From contig NZ_JAKFIA010000001.1 in the NCBI RefSeq assembly GCF_022569295.1, forward strand, positions 2,495,001 to 2,559,000: a stretch of DNA of 64,000 bases. The letters are read 5' to 3'. Positions 27,522-38,028 of the stretch are shown here, one piece after another. Position numbers and translations under genes: made by a program. The notes below the pieces were generated by a model. That model was not told where the DNA came from and made no database searches. It was given only the letters and a program-made list of their open reading frames with translations. Position 1 is the stretch's first letter; each line of letters begins with the position of its first letter. This DNA comes from Pedomonas mirosovicensis (GTDB lineage: Bacteria > Pseudomonadota > Alphaproteobacteria > Sphingomonadales > Sphingomonadaceae).

Positions 27522-29264
27522 TTATGCCGCGGCGTGTTCCGCCTTGAACAGTTCGAGATAATAACGACGCAATTTGGCTTTGTCGATCTTGCCCGAACCC
27601 AAACGTGGCAGAGGGTTGCCGATAAGCCACAGGTAAGCCGGGACCTTGAACGCCGCCAATGACTTGGCCGCATGCTCCAGCAGTTTCTCCGCCGTCAAGC
27701 CCGCCTCCGGGCGGGCATAGACCACCGCCCCCACGATCTCGCCCAGCCGCTTATCCGGCAGGCCGAAAACGCAGGCGTCCAGCACGTCCGGGCAACCGTG
27801 CAGCGCCGCCTCCACCTCCAGGCACGAGACGTTCTCGCCGCCGCGGATGATGATGTCCTTCTTGCGATCAACGATGAACAGGTAGCCGTCCTCGTCAAAA
27901 TAGCCGAGGTCGCCGGACTTGAACCAGCCATCCGGCGTGAAGGCGGCATTGGTCGCCTCCGGGTTCATCCAGTAACCGCGCGCCAGAGCCGCCGTGCGCC
28001 ACCAGATTTCCCCCACCTCGCCGCAGGCGGCCTCTGCGCCGCTATCGTCAACGGCAATCTTCATCTGGGTGACGAAGGGAATGGGCCGCCCCGCCGAGGC
28101 GGGCTTGGCAACATACCCCTCCCGGTTGCCGACGGTGCTGAAGGCGTTGGTCTCGGTGAGGCCATAGCCGATGGTGGGGCGCTTTTGAGGGAAGGTCTCC
28201 TTCAGCCGCCGCACGTGCTCGGTCGGGCGGGCCGCGCCGCCCGCGCCCATGTCGCGCAAGCTGCTGATATCGTACTTGTCCCGGTCCGGGTGCTCCATCA
28301 CTTCCAGGGTCATGGTGGGCACGCCAACAAGGTGCGTCACCTTCTCCGCCTCGATCAGCCGCAGCGCCGCGCCCGCATCCCACTTGTGCATCATCACCAG
28401 CTTGCGGCCGACGATGAAGCAGGTCATCCACACGGCAAAGCAGCCGGTGGTGTGGAACAGCGGCACTGCCAGCAACGTGGCCGACTGGTGGCCGTAGGGC
28501 CGCCCTTCCCTCTCGTCCATCAGGTTCATGGCAAGGCCATAAAGGGCAAGGCCGAACAGCGCCGCAATCACCGCGCGATGGGTGGAGACCACCCCCTTCG
28601 GGTTGCCGGTGGAGCCGGAGGTGTAAAGGATGGTGGCGTCGTCCTCCGGATAGAGCGGCGGCAGGGTGAAGGGCTCGGCAGGGGCGGCGTCCAGCACGTC
28701 CTCCAGCCGGTCCCAGCCGTGCGTCGCCAGCTGATGATCGGCGACAGCGTCGCGGCTGCGGGCAACAACCACCGGCACGGCAGCGCCCATGGCCCCGGCC
28801 ACGCGCTCCGCGCGCGGGCCATCGGCCACCACCAGCCGCGCGCCGCTGTCTTGAATGGCGAAGGCCAGCTCCTCGCCGGTCCACCATGCATTGAGTGGCA
28901 CCACGATCGCGCCGATGGTCACAAGCCCCATGAAGGCGAGGCACCATTCGGGGTAGTTCCGCATGGCCAGCGCCACCCGGTCGCCCTTGGCGATGCGATA
29001 GCGGGCCTGAAACGCCGCGCCGTAACGGCGGGCCAGCACAAGCGCCTCGTTGAAGCTCAGCCGCTCCTCGCCATAGACGATGAACGGCAGGTCGCCGTGC
29101 CCTGCGCCAAGCAGGAAGAAATAATCCCGCAGGCTGGGCGGGGCGACCTTGAAGACGGGCAACATCTGTCCCCGGATGCTCTCCTGCACGACTTCCAGCC
29201 GGCCGCCAGGGGCCGTAAGCGCGGCGCAGATCTGGTCATAGAGCTTGTCCGAGTCCGTCAGCAT
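27522..29264 (-). CDS. Class I adenylate-forming enzyme (acyl-CoA synthetase type)
   Basis: A 580-aa ANL-superfamily protein. The AMP-binding P-loop is YTSGSTGNPKG (about 213), followed by TIGYGLTETNA, then GWFKSGDLGYFDEDGYLFIVDRKKD (core GDLGYFDEDGYLFI) and the C-terminal lysine in RLGSGKIDKAKL. It most resembles medium/long-chain fatty-acid or aryl-CoA ligases; the substrate cannot be told. Cytoplasmic. It is alone on this strand and divergent from lgt. Confidence 0.9.
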   Translation of the reverse strand: MLTDSDKLYDQICAALTAPGGRLEVVQESIRGQMLPVFKVAPPSLRDYFFLLGAGHGDLPFIVYGEERLSFNEALVLARRYGAAFQARYRIAKGDRVALAMRNYPEWCLAFMGLVTIGAIVVPLNAWWTGEELAFAIQDSGARLVVADGPRAERVAGAMGAAVPVVVARSRDAVADHQLATHGWDRLEDVLDAAPAEPFTLPPLYPEDDATILYTSGSTGNPKGVVSTHRAVIAALFGLALYGLAMNLMDEREGRPYGHQSATLLAVPLFHTTGCFAVWMTCFIVGRKLVMMHKWDAGAALRLIEAEKVTHLVGVPTMTLEVMEHPDRDKYDISSLRDMGAGGAARPTEHVRRLKETFPQKRPTIGYGLTETNAFSTVGNREGYVAKPASAGRPIPFVTQMKIAVDDSGAEAACGEVGEIWWRTAALARGYWMNPEATNAAFTPDGWFKSGDLGYFDEDGYLFIVDRKKDIIIRGGENVSCLEVEAALHGCPDVLDACVFGLPDKRLGEIVGAVVYARPEAGLTAEKLLEHAAKSLAAFKVPAYLWLIGNPLPRLGSGKIDKAKLRRYYLELFKAEHAAA

Positions 29265-29463
29265 CCGGTCTTTCCCCTTTGCATTCTGGCTCTACTGCCC
29301 CGGCAGGATGGCGCATCGCCCGGCCACCGCCTCCACCGGCCCCGGCTCGCTGCCAGCGCGGCTCATTATGCGTTGTTTTAAGAAATAATATGCGGCAAGG
29401 GGGAAGGCCCGGCAACGGCACCGCCGGGAGGGCGTCCGATCTATTTTGGGGGGTAGCAGGCTC

Positions 29464-30258
29464 ATGGAACTCGGCAACATCGATCCCGTCGCGTTTGAGA
29501 TCGGACCTCTGGTGGTGCGCTGGTATGCCCTGGCCTACATCGCCGGAATCCTCGGCGGCTGGTGGCTCGCCACCCGCATGGCGGACAAGCCGGGCTCGCC
29601 CTGGACCCGCCGCCACATCGACGATTTCATCACCTGGGTGACGCTCGGCATTATCATCGGCGGGCGGCTCGCCTACGTGATCTTCTACAACCTGCCCTAC
29701 TATATCGAAAATCCGGGCGCCATCATCCGTCTGTGGGATGGCGGCATGTCCTTCCACGGCGGGGTCATCGGCGTCGGCGTCGCCATTCTCTGGTTCTGCA
29801 AAAAATACAAGCTGAACTGGCTGCGCGTGGCGGATTATGTGGCCTGCGTCGTCCCCATCGGGCTCGGGCTCGGTCGCATCGCCAACTTCATCAACGGCGA
29901 GCTGTGGGGCCGCGTTACCACCTCGCCCGTCGGCATCATTTTCCACACCGGCGGCCCGCTGCCCCGTCACCCGAGCCAGCTTTACGAAGCCTTCCTCGAA
30001 GGGCTGGTGCTGCTTGCCATTCTGCTGGTGCTGTTCTACCGCACGAACGCCCGCCTGATGCCGGGCCGTCTCTCCGGCGCATTCCTGCTGTTCTACGGCA
30101 TTTTCCGCTTTGCCGTTGAATTCGTGCGCGAGCCGGACAGCCAGCTGGCGGAGTTCACCGCCATGACCGGCCTGCACATGGGCCAATGGCTGTGCGTGCC
30201 GATGATCCTCGGCGGCCTCTACCTGTTCTTCAGCGCGCCAAAGCGGCAGACGGCATGA
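29464..30258 (+). CDS. lgt: Prolipoprotein diacylglyceryl transferase
   Basis: First enzyme of lipoprotein maturation; moves diacylglycerol from phosphatidylglycerol to the lipobox cysteine. The 264-aa polytopic protein has RWYALAYIAG, MSFHGGVIGV and the Lgt signature GRIANFINGELWGR with the essential arginine. There are about seven membrane helices. The ATG at 29464 is used in preference to a start six codons upstream. Its stop overlaps the midA start (ATGA), first gene of a four-gene overlapping operon. Several lipoprotein genes in this window are its likely clients. Confidence 0.96.
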   Translation: MELGNIDPVAFEIGPLVVRWYALAYIAGILGGWWLATRMADKPGSPWTRRHIDDFITWVTLGIIIGGRLAYVIFYNLPYYIENPGAIIRLWDGGMSFHGGVIGVGVAILWFCKKYKLNWLRVADYVACVVPIGLGLGRIANFINGELWGRVTTSPVGIIFHTGGPLPRHPSQLYEAFLEGLVLLAILLVLFYRTNARLMPGRLSGAFLLFYGIFRFAVEFVREPDSQLAEFTAMTGLHMGQWLCVPMILGGLYLFFSAPKRQTA

Positions 30259-31322
30259 GCGGCCTTAAGGACATTCTAGCCGCGCAGATCCGCGCGAACG
30301 GGCCGATGCCGGTGGCCGATTTCATGGGGCTGTGCCTCGGCCACCCGGAACACGGCTATTACATGAAGAAGGTGCCCTTCGGCCGCGAGGGAGATTTCAC
30401 CACCGCGCCCGAAATCTCCCAGGTGTTCGGGGAGCTGATCGGCCTGCACCTCGCCGAGCTGTGGATGCGCGCCGGCAGCCCTGCTGTCGTGCAACTGGTG
30501 GAGCTGGGGCCGGGGCGCGGCACGCTGATGGCCGATTTGCTGCGCGCCACCGCCCGCGTGCCCGGCTTTCACGACGCGCTTCACATCACGTTCGTCGAGA
30601 TGAGCCCGGTGCTCCGCGCCGAGCAGAAATCCCGCGTGCCCAATGCCGCATGGGCGGACCGGCTGGCGGACGTGCCGGAAGGCGCGCCCCTCCTCCTCGT
30701 CGCCAACGAATTTTTCGATGCCCTGCCCGCCCGGCAGCTGGTGAAGACCGCGCATGGCTGGCAGGAGCGGCACGTGGACTGGCAGGGCGATCGCTTCGTG
30801 CCCATGGTGCCCGAGGATGCGCCGCGCCTCGACATGCTGGTGCCCGCGGAACTGCGCGGGGCCCCGCAAGGCAGCATTTTTGAAATTCTCGGCGGAGCGG
30901 AGGAAGCCACGCTCATCAACCGTCGCTTGCGTGCCGATGGCGGCGCGGCGCTCATCATCGATTACGGCCACGATCGCCACGGCCTTGGCGATACGCTTCA
31001 GGCCATGCACGCGCATGAATATGCCGACCCGTTCGAGACGCCGGGCGATGCGGACCTGACCGTGCACGTGGACTTCGCACAAGTTACGGCCCGCGCGGGC
31101 GAGGCCTTACGCGTGCTCGGGCCCGTCGGCCAGGGGCGGTTCCTGCGCGCGCTGGGGCTCGATATTCGCACCGCCATGCTGGCCAAGGCCAATCCGCCGC
31201 GTGCGGAACATCTCGTCTCTGCCTCGCGCCGGCTTGCCGACGCCGACCAGATGGGCACCTTGTTCAAGGCGCTGTCGCTCAGCAACCCTGATTGGCCGGC
31301 TCCTGCAGGATTCGACACATGA
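30255..31322 (+). CDS. MidA/NDUFAF7-type SAM-dependent methyltransferase
   Basis: A 355-aa protein of COG1565. Family segments are HPEHGYYMKK, FTTAPEISQVFGELIG, the SAM-binding VELGPGRGTLMADLL and the DYGHD motif. The eukaryotic homologue NDUFAF7 dimethylates an arginine of complex I subunit NDUFS2 during assembly; a similar role on bacterial NuoCD is plausible but unproven. Overlaps lgt upstream and the GNAT gene downstream by four bases each. Confidence 0.9.
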   Translation: MSGLKDILAAQIRANGPMPVADFMGLCLGHPEHGYYMKKVPFGREGDFTTAPEISQVFGELIGLHLAELWMRAGSPAVVQLVELGPGRGTLMADLLRATARVPGFHDALHITFVEMSPVLRAEQKSRVPNAAWADRLADVPEGAPLLLVANEFFDALPARQLVKTAHGWQERHVDWQGDRFVPMVPEDAPRLDMLVPAELRGAPQGSIFEILGGAEEATLINRRLRADGGAALIIDYGHDRHGLGDTLQAMHAHEYADPFETPGDADLTVHVDFAQVTARAGEALRVLGPVGQGRFLRALGLDIRTAMLAKANPPRAEHLVSASRRLADADQMGTLFKALSLSNPDWPAPAGFDT

Positions 31323-31903
31323 CGTTGCCCATGAACCAGATCACCTACCGTGCGCCCGAGCGCGGCGATGCGGCGAACCTGTCCCACTTCGGGCGGCAGA
31401 CCTTCTGCGCCACCTTCGCCCATCTCTACAAGCCGGAAGACCTGAGCACCTATCTCAACCGCGTCTACACTCCCGCCGCCATGCTGGCAGACATGGCGAC
31501 CCCCGGCACCGAATTCCGCATCGCGGAGCACGGCGGCCGGATCATCGGCTTCTGCAAGATCGGCGCGGTGACGGTGCCCATCGGCAAGATCCCGCCGAAA
31601 TCGATGGAGCTGCGCCAGATCTACGTGGACCACGATTTTCACGGCAGCGGCGTTGCCGCCACGCTGATGGCCTGGGCGCTCGACCGCGCGCACGCCCGCA
31701 ATTGCGAGAATATCTACCTTAGCGTCTATGCCGAGAATTTCCGCGCCCAGAAATTCTATCAGCGCCACGGCTTCAAGGTGATCGGCGAATACAAGTTCAT
31801 GGTGGGCAGCCAAGCGGATGATGAGCTCATCATGCACCTGATGATCCACCACACCCTTGGCGATGCCGCCGATACCACCGCCACCCACAAGGACCCGGCA
31901 TGA
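31319..31903 (+). CDS. GNAT family N-acetyltransferase
   Basis: A 194-aa acetyltransferase. Acetyl-CoA binding is through QIYVDHDFHGSGVAATLM (R/Q-x-x-G-x-A-like loop), and NIYLSVYAENFRAQKFYQRHGF is the typical C-terminal half. The start is probably the ATG overlapping the MidA stop at 31319; a second ATG lies at 31331. Substrate unknown. Its position between midA and pgeF in an overlapping operon suggests cotranslation with lgt, without a clear functional link. Confidence 0.88.
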   Translation: MTLPMNQITYRAPERGDAANLSHFGRQTFCATFAHLYKPEDLSTYLNRVYTPAAMLADMATPGTEFRIAEHGGRIIGFCKIGAVTVPIGKIPPKSMELRQIYVDHDFHGSGVAATLMAWALDRAHARNCENIYLSVYAENFRAQKFYQRHGFKVIGEYKFMVGSQADDELIMHLMIHHTLGDAADTTATHKDPA

Positions 31904-32673
31904 CCGACGCTCCCATCCTCCGCCTCACCTCCCGCGCGCTGGACGGCCTGCCCCACGGCTTCCTGGGGCGCACGGGCGGCGTCTCCACCGGCATGTTTGC
32001 CAGCCTCAACGTGGGCCTCGGCTCATCGGACGACAAACAGGCCGTGTGCGAGAACCGCCGCCGCGCGGTGGAGGCAGTCGCGCCGGGCGCGCAACTCGTC
32101 ACCCTGCACCAAGTCCACAGCAACCGCGCCGTCGTCGCCGACGCATGGGCGGATGATGCCCGCCCGGAGGCCGACGCCCTCGTCACCAACCGGCCGGGGC
32201 TGCTGCTGGGCATCCTCACCGCCGATTGCGGCCCCGTGCTGCTGGCGGATGGGCAAGCCGGCGTCATCGGCGCGGCCCACGCGGGCTGGAAAGGCGCGCT
32301 CACCGGCGTGCTGGAAGCCGCCATCGCGGCCATGGAATCCCTCGGCGCGCAGCGGGAGCGCATCAGCGCCGCCATCGGCCCTTGCATCGGCCGCCGTTCC
32401 TACGAGGTGGACGAAGCCTTCCTGCGCCGCTTCGCGGAAAGCAGCGAGGAGGCCGAGCACTTCTTCTCCAGCGGCCAGCGCGACGGCCATTACCAGTTCG
32501 ATCTGGAAGGCTTCATCGCCCTGCGCCTCTCCCAGTCGGGCGTGCGCGATATCGAGGCGCTGGGCATCGATACCTACAGCCAGTCCGACCGCTTCTTCAG
32601 CTACCGCCGCACCACCCACGCAGACGAACCCGACTACGGACGCCAGATCTCCCTCATCGCCCTGCCGGGCTGA
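31900..32673 (+). CDS. pgeF: Laccase-domain purine nucleoside phosphorylase-like protein
   Basis: A 257-aa protein of the YfiH/YlmD (DUF152) family. Metal and active-site motifs are TLHQVHSNRA, TADCGPVLL, AAHAGWKGAL and IGPCIGRRSYEV. Homologues have been described as multicopper oxidases, as adenosine deaminase/nucleoside phosphorylase (FAMIN family), and in E. coli as peptidoglycan-editing factor PgeF. Overlaps the GNAT gene by ATGA. It ends the operon, and a composite hairpin repeat follows. Confidence 0.92.
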   Translation: MTDAPILRLTSRALDGLPHGFLGRTGGVSTGMFASLNVGLGSSDDKQAVCENRRRAVEAVAPGAQLVTLHQVHSNRAVVADAWADDARPEADALVTNRPGLLLGILTADCGPVLLADGQAGVIGAAHAGWKGALTGVLEAAIAAMESLGAQRERISAAIGPCIGRRSYEVDEAFLRRFAESSEEAEHFFSSGQRDGHYQFDLEGFIALRLSQSGVRDIEALGIDTYSQSDRFFSYRRTTHADEPDYGRQISLIALPG

Positions 32674-32698
32674 GGGGACTGCGAGATTTGGGAATTAT

Positions 32699-32871
32699 TT
32701 TGCAGGAGGGGCTTGCCCCTCCTGCACCTCCCACTCGTTTTTCAGGCCGTGCGCGTGGATAGCGAGCGCGGCCCTTTTCTGATTTTTTCATCGGGACGCG
32801 CGCTTAATGAAGGGCGAGTCCGATAAAGGAACGGGAGTGCAGAGGGTCCGAGACCCTCTGCAAAAAATCCC
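32699..32871. repeat. Composite of two inverted hairpin repeats, copy 4
   Basis: Left unit: TTTTGCAGGAGGGGC and CCCCTCCTGCA arms, then CCTCCCACTCGTTTTTC and GGCCGTGCGC (32699-32752). Right unit inverted: GATAAAGGAACGGGAGT then GCAGAGGGTC-CGA-GACCCTCTGC and AAAAAAT (about 32822-32871). The clearest pair, lying between convergent genes. Confidence 0.75.
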
Positions 32872-32902
32872 TTCTAAAAAAAACTCTCCCTGAAAATCCC
32901 CC

Positions 32903-33493
32903 TCACCCCAGCGTGGCGGTGGCCGCCATGGCTTCGAACTCCGGCAGCGCGGCACCGAAATAATGGAGGGCCGTGCCGTCGAGCGCCATGAGGTAGAGCT
33001 TGCCATCGATAATGGCCATGAGGCAGCTCCCCTTGCGCTTCACCTCATCGCCGCCAACGTAAGAAAAATCGAAGCGCAGCCCCGACTTGCCGAGGAACGT
33101 GGCGGGCTCCACCACCGTGGTTTCGAAAATCGAGGCTCCGGCCCTGATGCGGTAGAAGCTCTCGATCATCGAGACCAGGTCCGGCGGCGACATGGTGGCG
33201 CGAAAGACCGGAACCTTCTGGTCGTCCTTCCTGCGCTGCCGGGTAATGGCCTCGCCATCCGGCAGGCCGCCGATGAAGCTGAGGGTGTCGAGGACCGGGC
33301 CGTTCCGGGTCCAGTTCTCCTCCCACTTGGTATTGGAAGCCCCCTTGGGCACCCGGTTCCAGGCCAGCGAGGGGCTGACCTTGATGGCGCCTTTGGCAGC
33401 AAGCGTCGGCGCGGGCGAGACCAGCGTGTAGGTTGGGGCGCAGGCGGCGAGGCCCAGCCCCACGGCGATTGCCAGAATAGGAAGCGTTTTCAC
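32903..33493 (-). CDS. Uncharacterised lipoprotein
   Basis: A 196-aa protein with a lipoprotein signal peptide: MKT, hydrophobic IAVGLGLAAC with the lipobox cysteine at about residue 18. The mature part is mixed alpha/beta with no family I can name. It is the last gene of a three-gene minus-strand run (lipoprotein, M48 protease, this gene), separated by only 18 bp from the protease. Probably outer-membrane or periplasmic. Confidence 0.78.
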   Translation of the reverse strand: MKTLPILAIAVGLGLAACAPTYTLVSPAPTLAAKGAIKVSPSLAWNRVPKGASNTKWEENWTRNGPVLDTLSFIGGLPDGEAITRQRRKDDQKVPVFRATMSPPDLVSMIESFYRIRAGASIFETTVVEPATFLGKSGLRFDFSYVGGDEVKRKGSCLMAIIDGKLYLMALDGTALHYFGAALPEFEAMAATATLG

Positions 33494-33511
33494 GAAAATT
33501 GTCCCCCGGTT

Positions 33512-34753
33512 CTACTGTGCGATGGAAAAGCGGACCATGGCCGCATCCCTGGCGTCCGGCGCGAGGCCCAGATAGCGGACAAGGGCGGCGCGGCCTTCCT
33601 CGCCGCGACCAGCCTTCAGCAAGGCATAGCCGTGGGCGCGCCACGCCTCGGCGGGCGCATCGCCATGCTGAACGGCGGCGGCATAGGCGTTTGCTGCCCG
33701 CTCCGCGTCCCCGGCTTCGTCCCGCAGGCGGTAGACCTCACCTTCGTAATACCGCAGCGTGCCGGTCCACCCGTCCTCACCCAGCGAATTGAGCAGGTAG
33801 AGGCTGGCGCCGGGGTCGTTCAGCTTCACCTGCTCCGCCAGCAGCATGGCCCGGTGCGGCGCGATGGCCTTTGCCCACGCCTCCCGCCCGTCATCGAACT
33901 GGCGGCCCGCCGATGCCTGCCGGATATCGCCCGCCGCCGCGCGCAGGGCGCCCATACGTTCGCCGGACGGCGGGTGGGTGGAAAAGGCCGAGCGGGCGTC
34001 ATCCCGGTAGCGCTTCCCGCGCTGACGAGCGGAAGCCTTGCGCTCCTCGATCAGCTGCCGCCACACTTGAGAGGCAGCTTCCGGCGCGTATCCGGCAGTC
34101 TCGAGCAGCTTGAGGCCATACAGGTCCGCCTCGCTCTCCTGCCTTCGGCTGAAGGAGAAGATGGAGAGGAACAGCGCCGTGTTGAGGGACCGGGCCAGAT
34201 CGACCCAGCTGTCGGAAGTGCCGCCCGCGGAAGCGGTCGCACCCACCGCTACGGCCGTTCCGGCTGAAACGAACGCCATGAACCCGGTCTTGGTTCTTTG
34301 GTCCCGCCATCCCTCGACGGAGTGCTTGCGCGCATAGTGCCCGCCTTCGTGGCCGAGCACGGCGGCAAACTGGGCCTCATTGCGAACCCGCGCCAGAAAC
34401 CCGCTGTGCACCAGCATCATGCCATTGGGCGCCATGGAAGCGTTGAAGCTGGCGTCATGCACCAGGTAGACGCGTACATCCCGCGCCTGCTCGCCCATCA
34501 GCCGCTCCAGCACGCCAAGGGCGTAGTGGCGCAGGTCCGGCGTTTTCATCAAGAGATTGGAGGTGGATATCTCCTCCTCAAGCCGCTCGCACAGCTGCCA
34601 CAGCCCCTTCTCGTCCGCATCGAGCGGCTGGTAGCCAGGCTCCACAAGCGGCTGAAGCGTGTTCGGGGCGATGCGGGCGAGCGCCCGTCCGCTCCCGCAG
34701 AGCGCACAGCCGCACAGGCCCGCCGCGATGAAACGGCGACGCGATATCTCCAT
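33512..34753 (-). CDS. M48-family metalloprotease with Tat signal
   Basis: A 413-aa zinc peptidase. MEISRRRFIAAGLCGCALCG is a twin-arginine signal sequence, followed by the peptidase with HEGGH in LGHEGGHYARKH and the third ligand in ESEADLYGLKLL. The C-terminal 120 residues look TPR-like (DEAGDAERAANAYAAAVQHG, core AERAANAYAAAVQHG). The layout recalls BepA/YfgC, which degrades or assembles outer-membrane proteins. The M at 34753 is chosen because it begins the Tat motif. Flanked on both sides by lipoprotein genes in the same direction. Confidence 0.87.
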   Translation of the reverse strand: MEISRRRFIAAGLCGCALCGSGRALARIAPNTLQPLVEPGYQPLDADEKGLWQLCERLEEEISTSNLLMKTPDLRHYALGVLERLMGEQARDVRVYLVHDASFNASMAPNGMMLVHSGFLARVRNEAQFAAVLGHEGGHYARKHSVEGWRDQRTKTGFMAFVSAGTAVAVGATASAGGTSDSWVDLARSLNTALFLSIFSFSRRQESEADLYGLKLLETAGYAPEAASQVWRQLIEERKASARQRGKRYRDDARSAFSTHPPSGERMGALRAAAGDIRQASAGRQFDDGREAWAKAIAPHRAMLLAEQVKLNDPGASLYLLNSLGEDGWTGTLRYYEGEVYRLRDEAGDAERAANAYAAAVQHGDAPAEAWRAHGYALLKAGRGEEGRAALVRYLGLAPDARDAAMVRFSIAQ

Positions 34754-34763
34754 CGCCGCCCCC

Positions 34764-35522
34764 TCACGCCTTTTTCTGCGTGGAGGTCTCGGCGCTCTTT
34801 GCCATCGCGCCCGGCTCCATCCTGCCGAGAAGATCATCGACGAGATCCTCGGCGCCCTCGGGCGTGCGAATGTCGCCAGCGGTGGAGCTGAGGGTGTTGA
34901 ACCACACCACCTGCCCGGTCTTCAAATCCACCAGCGAGGCATAGGCCGAGCGTTGACCGCCCTTGGGCATGATACAGACACCAACCATGCAGCCGAGGAA
35001 ACTGACCGCCTGCAAGGCCACCCGGCCGGTACTGGAAAAGCTGTCCTCCGCGTGAAGAAACAGGGCGTAATCGAAGCCGCTGGCCGCGCCAAAGGCAACG
35101 GCTTGCCTGCCCAGCGTCCAGTCGAACCGGTCCTTCTTCGTCGGCAGCTTCTGGCCCAGATATTTGTGCCGGGCGATCGATGCGCCGACGGCCTTGTGCA
35201 GGCGCTCAAGGTCGGCGACCATCGCCGGATCGCCGCCGACCTCCTCACGGGCTGAGGCAACCTTGACCGCCCCGCCCCGGCCCGCCTGCTGTTTCCGCAG
35301 GGCCGTGATGATGTTTGCGCGGGCCTGGTCCGTCCAGTCCTCGCGCGGCTCAACCGAGCCGCCCGCCGTCAGCAGGCCAACGGAAACGTCGGGCCGCATG
35401 ACCAGCAACCTGTAATTTCCCTCGGGCGGCGTGAAGCCCACATCGGCCATTTGCTTTGTGGATGTGCAGGCGGGCAGAACAAGCGCGCCGGTTAGAACCA
35501 GCGCCAGCTTCGCGGATTTCAT
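34764..35522 (-). CDS. Uncharacterised lipoprotein
   Basis: A 252-aa protein with a clear signal and lipobox (VLTGALVLPAC, Cys at about 19). Segments such as YRLLVMRPDVSVGLLTAGG, FDYALFLHAEDSFSSTGR and YASLVDLKTGQVVWFN resemble a family of secreted proteins with a beta-rich GNA1162/DUF799-like fold, but this is only an impression. It is the first gene of the lipoprotein/M48/lipoprotein run, 10 bp before the protease. Confidence 0.78.
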   Translation of the reverse strand: MKSAKLALVLTGALVLPACTSTKQMADVGFTPPEGNYRLLVMRPDVSVGLLTAGGSVEPREDWTDQARANIITALRKQQAGRGGAVKVASAREEVGGDPAMVADLERLHKAVGASIARHKYLGQKLPTKKDRFDWTLGRQAVAFGAASGFDYALFLHAEDSFSSTGRVALQAVSFLGCMVGVCIMPKGGQRSAYASLVDLKTGQVVWFNTLSSTAGDIRTPEGAEDLVDDLLGRMEPGAMAKSAETSTQKKA

Positions 35523-35901
35523 CGGCAGCCCTCATGATCTTTTTCAATCGACCTTCAAGCCGGGTCGTTGCTTATGAGGAACATTGTTCGGGCGAGTTGA
35601 CGTCAGATCAACAGGGTCGGGGTCGTATGCCGGGCCTTGTCCCATCCCCAGATCAGGGGGTGGCGGAACGCTGCGGAGCAGGTGATTCGGGCAGAACGCA
35701 GGCTGCGGCCCGCCTGTTCGGCCCATTCGAACGGGCAGCGGGAACAATTGGGCAATTGCCGCATGTTTGCCTGATATACCGCCGCTTACGCCCCTGTTGA
35801 GGCTTACAAACAGCACCCAACAGCTGAGCCGTGCATTGCCAGCGCGCCCCCCGGCGTTAAGAGCGTGCCGATTCCCATATATTCCCTTCCAGAGGGCTCC
35901 C
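35523..35901. other. Divergent intergenic region, lipoprotein/prs
   Basis: 379 bp without a gene. TTGGGC (about 35746) and TGATAT, 18 bp apart, may be a prs promoter. Nothing else stands out. Confidence 0.45.
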
Positions 35902-36837
<936 letters not shown>

Positions 36838-36861
36838 GGCTCGCGCGCAAGCGCTGACCGA

Positions 36862-36904
36862 AAAACGGCACCCGTGCCAGGCGGCGCGGGTGCCGTTTCT
36901 TTTT
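36862..36904. terminator. Terminator between prs and the EamA gene
   Basis: AAACGGCACCCG pairs with CGGGTGCCGTTT (36863-36898), followed by TCTTTTT; an A-run on the other side makes it usable by both convergent genes. Confidence 0.88.
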
Positions 36905-36923
36905 GCCTGGGCCCAGCGCAGGT

Positions 36924-37871
36924 CTAGGCTTGCCGCCTCTGAACCCTTTTGCCTTCCGCCTTTGGCCTCAACAGGGCGAACAGCCGCCCATCGATCGCCG
37001 CCAGGCCCGCCGCGATCATCGCCATCCCGAACAGGTGCTTGGCCTCCAACCGCTCGCCAAGCACCAGCGAGCCCAGCACAATGGCGCTGACCGGAATGAG
37101 GAAGGTCACCAGCATCAGATTGGTGGCCCCGGCGGTCGAGAGAATGCGGAAAAACAACACATAGGCCAGGGCGGTGGACAGAAGCGCGATACCGGCAATG
37201 GCGGCCCAGGTCGCCGGGCTGGGGGCAGGCAGCGTCCACGGCTGGTCGATGACGAGCGTAACCGGGGCCAGCATGATGGCCGAAGCAGTGACCTGCCCCG
37301 CAGCCGTCGCCAGCGGCGAGACGCCCATGGCCTTGAAGCGGCGCCCGAAAATACCCGCAAAGGAATAGGAGAGCGCCGCCGCAAGCACGGCCAGCTGCGC
37401 CCAGGTGCCCGTGCCGAAGCCGGAGAGCGCCTCCGGGCCGATCATGACCACAACGCCAAGGAAACCGGCGATCACGCCGATCAGCCTGTTGCCGGTGAGT
37501 TTTTCATCCGCCGTCAAAACATGGGCGACGATAACCGCCCACAACGGCGTCGTTGCATTGAGAATGGACGCAAGGCCACTGGCGATCTGCGTTTGCCCCC
37601 ACACGATCAGGCTGAAGGGGATGAGGTTGTTGAGCAGCCCCATGCCGAAAAAGGCGGCCCAGACGCGCCGGTCCTTCGGCATGGCCTGACCCATGAGGCG
37701 CACGAGAGTGAGCAGGACCAGGGCAGCGAGCCCGACACGCAGCGCCACGATTGTAAAGGGCGGCAGCTCCTTCACGGCGATGCCGTTGAACAGAAACGAC
37801 CCGCCCCACAGGATCGACAGCACGACCAGCCTGCCCCAGTCCGCCGGACCCATCACCTTCTGACTTGCCAT
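36924..37871 (-). CDS. EamA-family (DMT) transporter
   Basis: A 315-aa inner-membrane protein with ten predicted helices arranged as two EamA repeats (LSILWGGSFLFNGIAVK at the start of the first; ALSYSFAGIFGRRF at the second). Drug/metabolite transporters often export amino acids or metabolites, but the substrate is unknown. Divergent from a GcvA-like LysR gene over a 157-bp gap, suggesting control by it. Confidence 0.9.
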   Translation of the reverse strand: MASQKVMGPADWGRLVVLSILWGGSFLFNGIAVKELPPFTIVALRVGLAALVLLTLVRLMGQAMPKDRRVWAAFFGMGLLNNLIPFSLIVWGQTQIASGLASILNATTPLWAVIVAHVLTADEKLTGNRLIGVIAGFLGVVVMIGPEALSGFGTGTWAQLAVLAAALSYSFAGIFGRRFKAMGVSPLATAAGQVTASAIMLAPVTLVIDQPWTLPAPSPATWAAIAGIALLSTALAYVLFFRILSTAGATNLMLVTFLIPVSAIVLGSLVLGERLEAKHLFGMAMIAAGLAAIDGRLFALLRPKAEGKRVQRRQA

Positions 37872-38028
37872 TCAGCCTTCCTTTTCCTCTGCGCCCGTTC
37901 CGGGCTGCTTGCGGCAGCGTCCAATTTTTTCCTTGTAGCTGGACGCTATAGTTCTGCTAAAATTGCGTGCGGGAAGATGCCCTGACAAACGATTAGTTTT
38001 CAGGCCTATAATTGAGTTTCACTAAACC

